Below, piece by piece: positions 21,596-32,500 of a DNA stretch of 64,000 nt. The stretch is taken from positions 2,436,943 to 2,500,942 of the forward strand of contig RPFO01000256.1 of NCBI GenBank assembly GCA_009746045.1, given 5' to 3'. The notes below the pieces were generated by a model that saw only the letters and a program-made list of their open reading frames with translations, was not told the origin of the DNA and did not search any database. Position 1 is the stretch's first letter. Every line of letters begins with the position of its first letter. A program made the translations under genes and the position numbers. The stretch is from Mesostigma viride. Its lineage: Eukaryota > Streptophyta > Mesostigmatophyceae > Mesostigmatales > Mesostigmataceae.

Positions 21596-23890
21596 TTAAA
21601 GGAACGGGACACCCCCGAATTTTTTGGCGCCAAAAAATTCGCGCCGGAGCCGAAGGTCACAAATTTCACGTGCACGGTGCGCGCACCCCTTGCGGAAGTG
21701 GCCATGGCGACTGCGTTCAGGCGAAACTACCACACTAGGGCAGGCGAAATGCAAAATTTTTACTCGAATCTAAAAGGAGATGAGTTTATGATGTTAGTTT
21801 GTGGCGGAAATCAGCTGGTTTACAATATCGCTGTTGTTTTTTTATGCCATCGGCATGGGGGGTAATCTGAATTTTTTGGTCGCGCGGAATGAAATAGAAT
21901 TCATGATAGCGGCTGTAAAATAGCGGTTTCGGGGGCTGTTCTGACCTTGAAGCAGGCATTAATATCGGTTGCATCGAATTCTAAACCGAGCTGGTGCTTT
22001 TTGCCAGATTTTCGGCCATTATCGGTAAGTAATTGTTCAGACCTGCGCAGTGCGTGTCTGACCTGTCCATGGAAGAACGGCTGTTGTTGCGCGCCTGGGC
22101 GAGGGATTTACGAGGGCAAGGTACAGATTTGTCGCGAACGTTATCTGCTATCGGTGCTTTCTTCTATGAGCTCATCGTTCGAGGTTTTTTGCGTTCTTTT
22201 TGGGCAGTTTCCGCCAGCTAGCTCGCCGTCGCTTGCCGTTGTGTTGTCGAATACCTGGCAGCTTTAGATTGTTTTCGTCGATGTCGTGATCAGGGCCGCT
22301 TCAGTCGCAGCCTATAGCTCTTCGGGAAGGTATAAGGCATTTCATAAAACGTGTTCTGGCAAGGATGTTGTGCGTATGGACGCTTCTTGTTGTTTGAGAG
22401 TGACGCACCCTCTCCTCACAGGCCGCAGCGGCATCACAGCGCTCATGCGGTGAAGGGCCGCCAATGGTTTCTTTGCATTTTATCGTGCAGGGATGGAAGT
22501 GTTATAGTGATGATGATGTTGGAGATATTGCATTTGTGTGACTGCATGTAGATAGCTGGCACCAATGGTTGTTTGAGCTTTCCTTTGTTATGATGATGTG
22601 ACAAGACTACAATGTGCTGAGCCAACCATGGTTGACATGCATGACTGCATGCAAGCTATATATACCATGTTCTTACTTGGTTCCTTGCCCTCCGTAGTCC
22701 CAGTTTGTCATCCATGCCGGGGAGGACAGTTTAGGAGGTGTTGTTGTGTTGATTAGCTTGGCTGGCATCAACCTTACACTCTAACCTGGGAGAAACATAG
22801 GAAATGCTGCTTAGGCATGTTAGGGCTACCATCGTCAAGGCTATGCACATATTTACAAGGCTGGCCATGCTGGAGGGATGATGAAGACATATGAGGTGCG
22901 TGGCCACCCCTTTGTACTTTGTAAACATACTCTGCATGGTTTTGGTGCATGTTGGATGGCATATTAAGTGGCACTGTGGGGTTACTAACTTACTGAGTGG
23001 TCCTTAGTGCCTTGTCATGTGGTCATATAGGAAACCCATCAACTTGAGCAGTTCTTGTCGCAATGACCCCCCACATTGAGCATGCGTTGCCGTCAGCGTG
23101 CAAGAGTTGATTATGTGTGCTTTGGCCAGTTTGCAGATGTCTTTGATGAAGAAGGAGGTGCTAGTGTGGCTAAATGGTTACTCTAATTTCCTTGTAGCGT
23201 CTACATGGGTGGCCGTCTTGGAATGGTTGTAACGTGGGCAGTTCTTGTCAGAATGGCGTCAAACCTTGAACATAGGAGGTACCATATGTGCAGAGAATGG
23301 TAGTATGTGGTTTGGCCAGTTTTCATGAGGCTTAGATGTATAAAGGGGTGTTAGTGAGGTTAAATACTAGCTAAAACCTCCCTTAGCTTCGTCACAGGTG
23401 GCAATCTAGGAATATCCATCAAATAGGGCTGCGCTTGTCAGAATGACCTGAAAATTTGGGGCTGCATGTCCCCCCCTCTCTAGTATTTGGGAATATATGA
23501 TTTGGCACTATTGCATGTGTTTATGATTTGTTTTATTTTTTTTTGTTTAAAAAAGGACCCTTTTTGCGGGAAAATCCATCAATGTGTCTAAACATCATTA
23601 TTTTGTGCTCAAAATTAGGCAGGCTTTCTCAAAAGTGAGGGAACTATGCGGGAATATATGATTTGGTCCCAATATGTTTGCCCATTGTCCTAGGGAAAAT
23701 GTGACTAAAATAGCGTCTTTTTCTATTTTTAGCGCGTAACCGGTGTATGGTGGGGGCTAGTACCACCCCCAAGTGGCTGGAAATTTTTTTTTTAATCATA
23801 TTTATGGTCCCCAATCATAATTGGATTTTTAGCACATGCATAGGTATGGTTTCCAGAAAAGTGCCCTTTAGGGGTGTCCCCTCCCCTTAA
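21596..23890 (+). mobile_element. Non-autonomous TTAA-flanked DNA transposon
   Basis: The left end is TTAA (21,596) then AGGAACGGGACACCCCC and the long GGCGCC-centred palindrome. The right end is AGGGGTGTCCCCTCCCC then TTAA (23,887-23,890), an imperfect inverted copy of the left end. The left ~85 bases match the end at 11,560-11,634. The ~2.3-kb interior has no transposase. One 80-codon open frame at the left end starts near 21,700 but has no recognised family. An internal tandem of about three ~195-bp units lies at 23,040-23,440 (TTCTTGTCAGAATG words). A relic of the right end also occurs at 49,592-49,634. Confidence 0.7.
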
Positions 23891-24069
23891 GATACCTTTT
23901 TCAAACACGAACCAATTATCAAGCCAGCGAGCAAAAAGCAAGCATGTAATACATTTGGCGTAAGGCAAAGGAATTATGCATTCCCCAAATATATCAATGA
24001 AAAAGCCTGCACAGTAGTAGGAAACCGAGCAATTCAGGAATATTAGCATTCAGAATTAATTAATTAACC

Positions 24070-25391
24070 CACACCCCACAACCCTGTAACTAGGACCTAG
24101 ATAGCTTACATAATCCGTTCCATCCCATGTTCTCCTCCCACTGAGGATGCTCACGTGACGCAGTCACGAGTCTATTTATTAATTAACACGTAACAGCATT
24201 ACGTGAGTATAAGTCCTCAGTACAGTCATTAGCAGGAATATGAGCATTCAGGATAAACAGGCTAAATTAAGCACGCACAAGTACTAAGTATAAAGGAAAT
24301 AATGGAAACATGACATCCTGACTTTTGCCTCCGGCCATGAAATTACACGGCGGGTTGGTTGCAATAGAATCATCTTCTCACAAGACGAGCACGCTGATAT
24401 AAATACTTTTCTGCAGCCATTGATCGCGCCCAAGATTAATTAGTATAAGCTAACATCCTCTTTATTGTAGTGGATTATGGTAAGCGCCAGGCACGTGCTC
24501 GCTTCAATGCTAGCATTGCAGGTCGTGCCCCTGGCCTAGCGATCACGAACGAGCTTGGAGAAGGGGGGCCGACTAACAAGCAGAATTTACTAGCTGACCT
24601 CATTTATGCCGACGACATCACGCTCATCGAGGAGAAGCCGGAGTCTGCCCAACTTTGGCTAGCTGGACTGCCTGGCGCTCGAGGCTCGGGCGGTTGGTCT
24701 AGAAATCAGCCCCAAAACGGAGGCCCTGGCCCTCGGCATGGCAGGGCCCCCACCCACACTCCGCCTCTTAGACGACACCGAGGTCCCCTACCCTACTTCA
24801 GGCCGCTTCAAGCTGCTCGGCAGTTGGCTTCCCGACTGCGAGGACGACCTGACGACACGGATAGTCGGCATGGCGTGGGCGCACCTCCATGACCACCGCC
24901 GCTCGGGTGGAGCAACCCCGCCCTACCCCGGATCGTCAAGCGTGACCTCTTCAACTGGTCGTCATTCTGACGATCCTGACCTACGACGCCGAGACCTGGA
25001 CACTGACGCAGGAGCTGTCCAGAGCAACGACTCGACGGCAACGTCACCAAGATGCTGCGCAAGGCCCTTAACATCCCCTTTGGTTTGCACATTAGTAATG
25101 AGGATTTGTACGCTGATTTGCCCTATGTTTCCCACATTATTAGGCACAGGCGCCTGCGGGGCGGCTAGCCGGGCACCTGGCCAGCACAGATCAGGTAGAC
25201 ACATCAGATAGACTAGCTGGCACCAAACCCGCCCAGCCTGGGCGATATGTCCTCACCTGGCGTGCCCCAGGCCGCGCGCGGCAGGGCCGCCACCCGTGGA
25301 CTTTTCGTGATAGACTCGGCATGGACATGTGCTACACTAGACGCGACGGGCTCACGCCCGGGCAGCCTCCTGGTTTGTCTGTAATATGGAA
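24070..25391 (+). mobile_element. LINE-A pieces: 3' end, 5' region, then RT fragment
   Basis: 24,070-24,190 is the LINE-A 3' UTR with the CACGTGAC hairpin (one mismatch) and tail. 24,333-24,440 matches the LINE-A 5' region (complement of ~49,140-49,200). 24,463-25,391 matches RT sequence equivalent to 45,010-44,090. Jumping from 5' region to RT indicates a large internal deletion of a second LINE-A copy. The order 3' end followed by 5' region suggests the second copy inserted at the tail of the first. Confidence 0.8.
24463..25391 (+). pseudogene. LINE-A reverse transcriptase fragment, frameshifted
   Basis: It starts with RQARARFNASIAGRAPGLA and contains NLLADLIYADDITLIEEKPE, matching the 43-49-kb LINE-A except for an extra Glu codon. 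Indels then move the frame at least three times (near 24,665, 24,790 and 24,950). The last recognisable text is the LINE-A equivalent of GQPPGLSVIW. Clearly dead. Confidence 0.85.
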
Positions 25392-25554
25392 GGCCGAGTC
25401 GGCCAAGGCACCGTGAAACTTGAGGCAGTTGCTACCAAGGTAGACGCCCTGGCCACGCAGGTCCCCGAGATCGCCGAGCGAACGGCCACCATCGCCGCCC
25501 AACCTGCTGGTAGGGCTAGCGATGACCCCGGCTCGACTCGCGGCTCCTGGGCAG
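25392..25554 (+). pseudogene. ORF1 (half-LINE type) fragment, cut by the LTR element
   Basis: It encodes VDALATQVPEIAERTATIAAQ followed by PAGRASDDPGSTRGSWA. This parallels the QAVKDIAAQPASAGPASDAP...TWADLL segment of other ORF1 copies. The reading continues after the LTR retrotransposon at 33,639 as ADLLKSQASS, which identifies the insertion site. Confidence 0.75.
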
Positions 25555-26000
25555 TTGAGAAAGACTTTGGAATTAAGGGTTTGGTTGCAATGGCTGCGGC
25601 TCCTTGGCCGCTGTTTATTGCTTTAATTTATACATTTACAGCGTCAACCTTCTAGAGATGCCTAGAAACCTTGTCCTGCACTGTCGTTACAAGTATGGCA
25701 ATGCAGTATGCGTTGTGCACATGGAACCTTCTAGACACCAGACGCCAAACTTAAGTCTGCCATGGTTATATCTTAACAACCCGTGGCAAGACTGCAACCA
25801 TTGTGGCAACCATTTTGGCCAACGACATGAGTCGCGCCGGATTCATTGTCCGCATCCAGGTAATCAACATCACGTGCGGCAAACTGATATATTGCATAAC
25901 AGAAAACCTGGACAGAATAATGCATACGTTTATTTCAATGTGTCGTTCCGACAGTATTTTCCCGAGCCCTGCCCAGCATCATTTGTAATGCTTTACAACT
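25555..26000 (-). repeat. 3' LTR of the LTR retrotransposon
   Basis: 446 bp, differing from 33,194-33,638 by only a few small indels. The minus-strand ends are AGTTGTAAAG and CTTTCTCAA, giving inverted TTG...CAA termini. The long plus-strand open frame through this LTR is a by-product and is present in both copies. Confidence 0.88.
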
Positions 26001-26006
26001 CCAGCA

Positions 26007-26018
26007 CTTTTCTTTTTC
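26007..26018 (-). other. Polypurine tract
   Basis: On the minus strand GAAAAAGAAAAG lies a few bases upstream of the 3' LTR, where plus-strand DNA synthesis is primed. Confidence 0.7.
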
Positions 26019-26224
26019 ATGTGGCAAAGATGGCCAGCGTACTCTTATCAGTCATTAACGGCCGCGCGGGCCATGCCATCATGAATAGCAACTACAACAC
26101 CGACATAGTCTCAGAGGGTAATGCCCACTGAACATTATTATACAATAGGTAATCACTCCCGGGGAAAACCTACCAAGGCTGAAAACCCGTGGCGCGGGGC
26201 CATTCATGGCTCAACGCAACTCAA

Positions 26225-27164
26225 CTAGTGCGAAGACTGACCCAGTGATAGCCTATTCATCGTGTGTCGCAGAAGCGGGTACTGTGCCTTAGCTGAGCTA
26301 TACAGTTTAGTAAGGGCATCGGAGTAGTTCCTTTCGCCCGGTACATGCTGGGTACTGACACAATCAGAGAACTCCTTGACCCTGAGGAAGTCCAAGTCCC
26401 GGGTGCGGGCATAAGGGTTCTCAATGAAATCAACAACCGCCTGGCTGTCCGTGCGTATCACGCGACGGAGATGCGGAGTGGTGCCGCCCACCGCGAGAAT
26501 CCAGCAAATGAGCGCGTGGAAGTAGGACAGCTCGCTCGCAGCCTCGCAGTATGCGCGCGCCTCAGCGGTGTCGGATCCCACATACACGCGGCGGTGCAAA
26601 CGGGAATACCATGCAAAGATGGAAGACATCGTGGGTTGGTCAGCATTGCAAATGGTAGTGACAGCAGCGCACCTACCACGCATCTTGCATGGTGAGCACG
26701 CGGGCATCTAGGGAACTGTCGCAATAAGACACAAGCTCCACAGGCTTATCCCAGTCTACACCTTGTAACATCAACCCGGGTGAGGCCAGGAGGTACTGCA
26801 CAATCACCGCACGGTCAATAAGGCACAGTACATTGTCAGGCAGTCGGCTAAGGACAGCCAAATCAGGGCTAGTGGTGCAGGCCAGCCAATTAAGCTTGCC
26901 ACGCAATGTCCCACACTCAGACGCAAGAAGCGGCCCACTGCTGCTCATCACCTCCTTAACCAAATCCTGCACATAGCTGCCCTTGGGCTGAAGCAACATC
27001 GCCCACTTGCCATGCTCATCGTGATCCAGGACAGTGTCCATGCCCATGAACTGAACCACCTTGCCCGGCTCACGGAAAATAAGCTTGCCCACAGGGTACC
27101 TGGCATGCACAATGCTATAGGTAGAAGTCCGCAGGTGGAGGTTATTGGTCCTGAGGATACCCAC
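26225..27164 (-). pseudogene. Copia-type RT C-terminus and RNase H, one frameshift
   Basis: 26,673-27,164 holds the RT end (GKVVQFMGMDTVLDHDE, LNWLACTTSPDLAVLSRL) and the first RNase H Asp in SYCDSSLDA. 26,225-26,707, in another frame, holds SDTAEARAYCEAASEL (the usual STEAEY position), VIRTDSQAVVDFIENP and HVPGERNYSDALTKLY, the remaining catalytic acidic residues. The frames overlap by 35 bases, so one indel lies near 26,690. Sequence upstream of 27,150 no longer matches RT. This is the downstream half of the polyprotein at 29,517-33,164. Confidence 0.82.
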
Positions 27165-27269
27165 TACACTACCCGGCCTCGTCTGCCATTACAGTATCTA
27201 GAGGACAGCTCGGATGAGGATTACATCCCCATCTAGTGCTTAACGGTTGGGGGATGAGTTAAAGCCCGA

Positions 27270-27601
27270 CCGGCTCAGCTATGGCGGTCGGTCACGTTGA
27301 GCTTGGGATAAGGTGAACACAGAGAACTGCTGTCGGAGCTGACCAACCACTGGTTTATGTCTTAGCCAGCAAAGCCTATCCGGTTAGCCGTAACCGTAGG
27401 ACAAGCTAGCCGTCCGTACTGACCCGGATAAGGCCCCGGACTGGGGCCTAGGTGGCGCCGGCCCTAGGCGCCGCCCTTAGACCGGTCGCCCGCATCGGAC
27501 CGCCGGATTATAGCCGGCGGCTGAGCGGACGCTAGCGGAAGGCGTGCGGACGGACATGGGGAACTCAGAGCCAGATCCTAGGGCTCTAGAGTTACTCAAC
27601 T
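27270..27601 (-). repeat. 3' LTR of the nested gag-only element
   Basis: 332 bp, GC-rich, with a palindromic AGGGCCGG/CCTAGGCGCC region. Matches 29,012-29,343 over its full length. Confidence 0.85.
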
Positions 27602-28069
27602 CCGACATACTCTTTTGTTCTTTGATTAATTATCAAAATAATTACATCAAATGCAGACCATACAAAACCCTCTAAGGTAGGGAACTCAAGGGGGCCTCAA
27701 GGCCGTCAAAATCACCACGGTATCGACCCGCGCCCTTGTGATCACACATGAATAGTGATGTAATAAGTAGCGAGCAAAAAACCAACTATGCCACCAGACA
27801 AAAGGTGACCCATTTATTAGGACCAGTGACCCGCCGACGGGCCCAAGGCACCGTCCAACGTGGCTAGGGTATGGTCAGGACAAGCAAAAAAACTACCACC
27901 AAGATACTCGTGAATGCTATCAACACAGGGTGAGTTATGGCTGTATTCATAAAGCGCCCGAGCCGTAACCCTGTGGCAGTCATCCCGGACATGGCGACGT
28001 CCGAAGCAGCGCTCACAGCGTTGCTTGCGGTCAGTAGACGCCCCCTGCTGCCGCTTGGCCGGGGGATGA

Positions 28070-28993
28070 TCACCCTGCTTGGCGTCGCCACCATGCCCGC
28101 GCTTGCGCCCTCGATCGCTGGCCCCCGTTGTTGCCGTGGCCGACGACCTTTTTCAGGATGGCCGTAAGCTCCGACCGCGTAATTGGAGCCTCTGCGCCTG
28201 AAGAAGAAGACGCGCCGGCATCCACCTTGCGCAGGGATGGCAGAGCAGCCGAGGCAGCCGGCTTGGACTGCGCACTCTTGAAGCATGAGATCAAATACAG
28301 CGTGCCCTCGTCGAAACTGACGTCACTCTTCTTTTTGAGTTCCGTCGCTATGGTCAGATGCACATCCGACGAGAGGTCGCATTTCTTGAGAAATCGATTG
28401 CACAGGAAAATGGGCTTGAGAGTATCTAGCAGCTTGTGCTTGTGCACGAAGACCTGGAAATCACGTGCAGCCCCGGGCAAATTTGCCTTATTAACTGCAT
28501 AGCCCTCGGAGTCGTTGAAGGCTTGCTCGTCGGCCTTTTCCTTAGACCGCGACAAGTGGGCATCTAGACCGTTGTAAAAAACTTCCCAGGTTTGTTTGTT
28601 GTCGTCCGCAATGCGAACTAGATTGGCAATGTTTGGGTGCTTTGTTGTACTGCAGAATACTGCACGGAACTTGCCAATCAGCTCCGAATCTTTGTCTGCG
28701 CGTCCATCGCGCAGACGCTTGAGAGCAGCTAGAAAATCTGCTGCGTCGTCCGCCGTATAGTCGGCCGGTAGATCAGCGGGCACCTCCGTTTGCTTGAGAG
28801 GGCCGCGATTTAGTGCATCGTCAGCAGCAAGCATCAGATGCTTGAACTGCTGGGCCAGTTCAGGTTGCGCCACGAGGGTTTGCATCAACCTCGTGGCCTC
28901 GTCCGCACTAAAGCGTGGCAGGACGGACCCTGCGGCCTCGCCACTTGGCGTATCTGTGTGTTCGCCCGTGCGGCTCCGTGTACCGGAAGCCAT
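28070..28993 (-). CDS. Gag-like protein of the nested element
   Basis: 307 residues from an ATG. A helical capsid-like region is seen: SADEATRLMQTLVAQPELAQ, then DDAADFLAALKRLRDG, then FLCNRFLKKCDLSSDVHL. It ends in a basic tail. The frame stops at 28,070. One base over, the sequence continues as a basic linker and a perfect CX2CX4HX4C zinc knuckle (CERCFGRRHVRDDC, 27,976-28,017). A one-base indel near the G-run at about 28,130 has therefore probably cut the nucleocapsid from gag; programmed frameshifting is the alternative. It shares the layout, but little sequence, with the gag at the N-terminus of 29,517-33,164. Confidence 0.7.
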   Translation of the reverse strand: MASGTRSRTGEHTDTPSGEAAGSVLPRFSADEATRLMQTLVAQPELAQQFKHLMLAADDALNRGPLKQTEVPADLPADYTADDAADFLAALKRLRDGRADKDSELIGKFRAVFCSTTKHPNIANLVRIADDNKQTWEVFYNGLDAHLSRSKEKADEQAFNDSEGYAVNKANLPGAARDFQVFVHKHKLLDTLKPIFLCNRFLKKCDLSSDVHLTIATELKKKSDVSFDEGTLYLISCFKSAQSKPAASAALPSLRKVDAGASSSSGAEAPITRSELTAILKKVVGHGNNGGQRSRAQARAWWRRQAG

Positions 28994-29011
28994 CGGGATT
29001 TTTATGAATAC

Positions 29012-29343
29012 CCGGCTCAGCTATGGCGGTCGGTCACGTTGAGCTTGGGATAAGGTGAACACAGAGAACTGCTGTCGGAGCTGACCAACCACTGGTTTAT
29101 GTCTTAGCCAGCAAAGCCTATCCGGTTAGCCGTAACCGTAGGACAAGCTAGCCGTCCGTACTGACCCGGATAAGGCCCCGGACTGGGGCCTAGGTGGCGC
29201 CGGCCCTAGGCGCCGCCCTTAGACCGGTCGCCCGCATCGGACCGCCGAATTATAGCCGGCGGCTGAGCGGACGCTAGCGGAAGGCGTGCGGACGGACATG
29301 GGGAACTCAGAGCCAGATCCTAGGGCTCTAGAGTTACTCAACT
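29012..29343 (-). repeat. 5' LTR of the nested gag-only element
   Basis: See the partner LTR at 27,270-27,601. The 3' end on the minus strand (CATAGCTGAGCCGG) is followed by ~18 bases and the gag ATG, leaving almost no untranslated leader. Confidence 0.85.
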
Positions 29344-29442
29344 GGATGATGCAGACGATATTTGTTTAAACTTTTGTGTAATTATTTTTCTAATGAGATT
29401 AGCATAGTACTCCGTGGCATGCCTTTGCGCATGACACGCAAG

Positions 29443-29475
<33 letters not shown>

Positions 29476-29516
29476 TGCTATGGAACCAGGCAATCCATTC
29501 ACGCGGGCCAAAGCAA

Positions 29517-32500
29517 TCACATGCAGTCATCCGCATGCACGAACACAAACACCAGCTCGCCCTTCCAGACGCCCACAAACAAGGAGGGGTCCAAGTCACT
29601 GTACACCATGCGAGCTGTGTCAAGGAGAAGGCGCTCTAGGCTCAGGCGCCAAGCCCGTGGACCAGCCACGGTCCCATCAACCGCCTTTATCAACCGCATA
29701 AACTTCTTTCCTACAAGAGGCTCCCAGATTTTTGGTGTCCTAACATAGAGGGGTGTGGTGCCATCCCATAGCCGAGCACTTTCATTGGCATCCCCGTGGA
29801 GGTAGGCCTTTGAAAAATCTAGCACAGCGGACCCATGTGGCATGCCCCTATTCAAGCGCCCTAGATGAAAGCACACTACCATGCGCCACGTATCTTTGTT
29901 TAAACCTGGCGCAGTCAAGGCTGAAGGGGGCAGGTCAGAAGATCCAGAAAACTCTAGCACTACAGGTCTAGCGAATTCTACTTTCCTATCAGTGCCCGGG
30001 ACGGGCTTCATCTGAAATGTCCACTTAAAGCGAAGCAATCTGCCATCCCTCGGTACAACGTCCACAGGCTCCACACACCCCAGCCCTAGCCATCGTTCCC
30101 CCGCAGCCAAGATGGCACCTTGGGTATTGTCTAGACCCTCCTCAGTCGAGACGTGCCTGGCTACATCAAAGAAGGACATGGGGCTCTCTTTAGCAAAGTC
30201 ATGAAAATTAAGCCCCAAGCTTTCAGGGGTAAGGGCCTTAGGGGTAATGAGATCACGGGCAGGAGGCAACTCAGAATCATTGTACTCTACCCCTTTCAGG
30301 GCTGCCACCATAGGCAAGGAGAGGCCCCTAGTCGCTACATCAAGGGAGAAATTGTTTAATCTCAGGTAACCGAATCCCGCTCGAGACAACTGTGTGCTAC
30401 TAACTGTGACCCCGGGTAGGGACAAGAATGGCTGCCCCAAAAGTGCTGGGCCCTCGTATCCCTCCACCACACACATAGGCGTCTCAACACCCAGGATCTC
30501 TAGTGGGATCTCCCCCAAGACCTTGTAAGACCCCGACCTAGCAAAGTCAGTGACCTGGGTCCACCGGGAGGGAAACAAGGGACAATCATCATCTACACAA
30601 TACTCCCCAATAATGGAGACCTGGGCTTGGGTGTCTACGAGAAGCCCACACTGAAGTGACCAAGTGGCCGAGAGTGAGGAAATCACAGCGATGCTCGGGT
30701 CAAGCTGAGGTGGTGCACTGCCCATTGCACAGGTTGGGTTGCGAAGGGAAGCAAGCCCCATGGTATTGTCTCGGCGCCTCAGCCCTAGCACAATCTTGTT
30801 CAGCAAACCACCACGCCCCTGGCTAGGCTGACTAACGGCAGCCGGATCCTGGCTAACGGCAGGAGTAAAGCCCGCCCTACTACCCTCGCGCAGGTCAGCA
30901 GGGGGCTCGCTCATTACGCCTCGAACATCCTCCGCTAGAGCCCGCACGTCCCCATCATCATCTACGTCACCATCGTCCTCGCTATTCCCCACAAAGACAT
31001 CCATAGGGTCAGAGGCAGGCAGAGAACGAGGGGGAGAGGTGGGAACATCACCTGGCTCTCGCACGAAGTGCGCCACGTCCGCGTAGTAGTGGAGAAGTCG
31101 CTCCCATGCGCTCGTGTGCGGCAGGTAAGGCTTGAGTCTGCTCCAGGGAATGTGGTGTTGCTTGCCCTGCAAGGACACAATCGCCTTGCGTACATGCACG
31201 TCCACAGCCTCCACAGTGGCTGGGCCCTCCCATTGTCCCCTCTTGCCAAAGGAGCCCTCATCATGAATCCAAACCTGGTCCCCTACGCTATAGGCGGTAA
31301 CCGGCCTACGCATATCCCTTCGAACCAGATTGGCAAACTTTTGCTGCAAATGCTGTGCCCATTCCTCCTCTACTTCAGGCAGGTAGTGGCCATGCTGCAA
31401 GCCCTCTGCAGTGATAACACAATTGCGCGAAGGCACTGAAAGGAGCACACGGCGGTTTAGGCATGCAGAAATATGCAAAGCCCACACTAAACGGGAAGCA
31501 TAAGAACCAAGAGCAGCCTCACCGTTCCGCCGTGCAGCTTGTTTAAATTCCTGCACAGCACGTTCCACCAAACCTTGCCCTTCATGGTCTTGACGGCCCA
31601 CTGTCCGGAGGTACTCAAACCCCGGCTTGCCCTCAAAGCATGCGAACTGCCTGTCCATTTGTAGTGACTCAATAGGAGAGAAAAACGCAGAGAGAATGTC
31701 AATAGCCTCCGCCAAATCTTCCGCTGACTGACCCCGCAGCGGGATGACTGCTACATTATGAGCATACCTATCTATGGCTATGAAATAAGGGAGAAACGCC
31801 CAGAACAGTACGTCGCCTACAATCTGCCCTTTGCATGCGGAGGGATGCTTAGCATGGTGGCGGGGAAGCTTTGGCCCAGTAGCCTGACACACAGGACAAT
31901 GCGCATAGCAATCTCGACATGCTGCCAAAAGCTCTGCCCCACCCAGTGCATTTGCAAATTTATAAGCATTTGTGCCATGGCCAAATAATGTGTGCAGACG
32001 AGAGGCAATTCCGTAAATAGAAACAAGCTTTTCATTACCATCAGTTACGGGTACACTGTCCGATAAATCTTGTGCTGCCCCTTGATTCTCATTTGCCAAT
32101 GGCCGCTCCGCTGGGCTAGACTGCAGAACCCTATCACTGTCGAATACGCCCTGTCCTGGGCCGTCTAGTTTCCCTGCTGCGCCTGCTGCGCCTGCTGCGC
32201 CTGCTGCGCCTGCTGGGACGAACCCAGCGCATGCTCCGACGAGGCCTCCTAATGGGCCCGGCCCTACCCTCGTCGGCAGTGGCATCGTTTTTCTTGTCCG
32301 GCTGCCTGCCGGACTTGCAAAACCTGGCCTTGTGGCCTGGCTTGTGGCATTTGCCACACAAATTGGTCGACAGAGGAAAATTCTTGTTGGCATTGCAGCT
32401 GTCACGGTTGTGGCCAGTGCCCTGGCACCTCGGGCACTTCTCGCGTCTGTCGCCCTCCCCAAAACAGCACTGATGCTTGCTGTTCCCGCGGGCTTGGTGG

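Larger units (their letters stand above)
27270..29343 (-). mobile_element. Nested non-autonomous gag-only LTR element
   Basis: Direct repeats 27,270-27,601 and 29,012-29,343 (332 bp each, almost identical, e.g. GCCGGATTATAGCC versus GCCGAATTATAGCC) flank a 1.4-kb interior whose only gene is gag-like. The gag ATG lies 19 bases after the 5' LTR. No RT, integrase or protease is present, so it must be mobilised by proteins of another element. No convincing target duplication was found. The plus-side ends read CCGGCTCAG and GTTACTCAACT. Confidence 0.82.

Noticed and set aside
21596-23890. piggyBac element, because of TTAA ends
   Set aside because: No piggyBac-type transposase is present, and the related element at 9,669-11,634 encodes a Mutator/Kolobok-like protein.
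25604-26131. Plus-strand frame repeated at 33,194 (MPRNLVLH..., HCGNHFGQRHESRR)
   Set aside because: It lies inside the LTR in antisense, and its apparent conservation is simply LTR identity.
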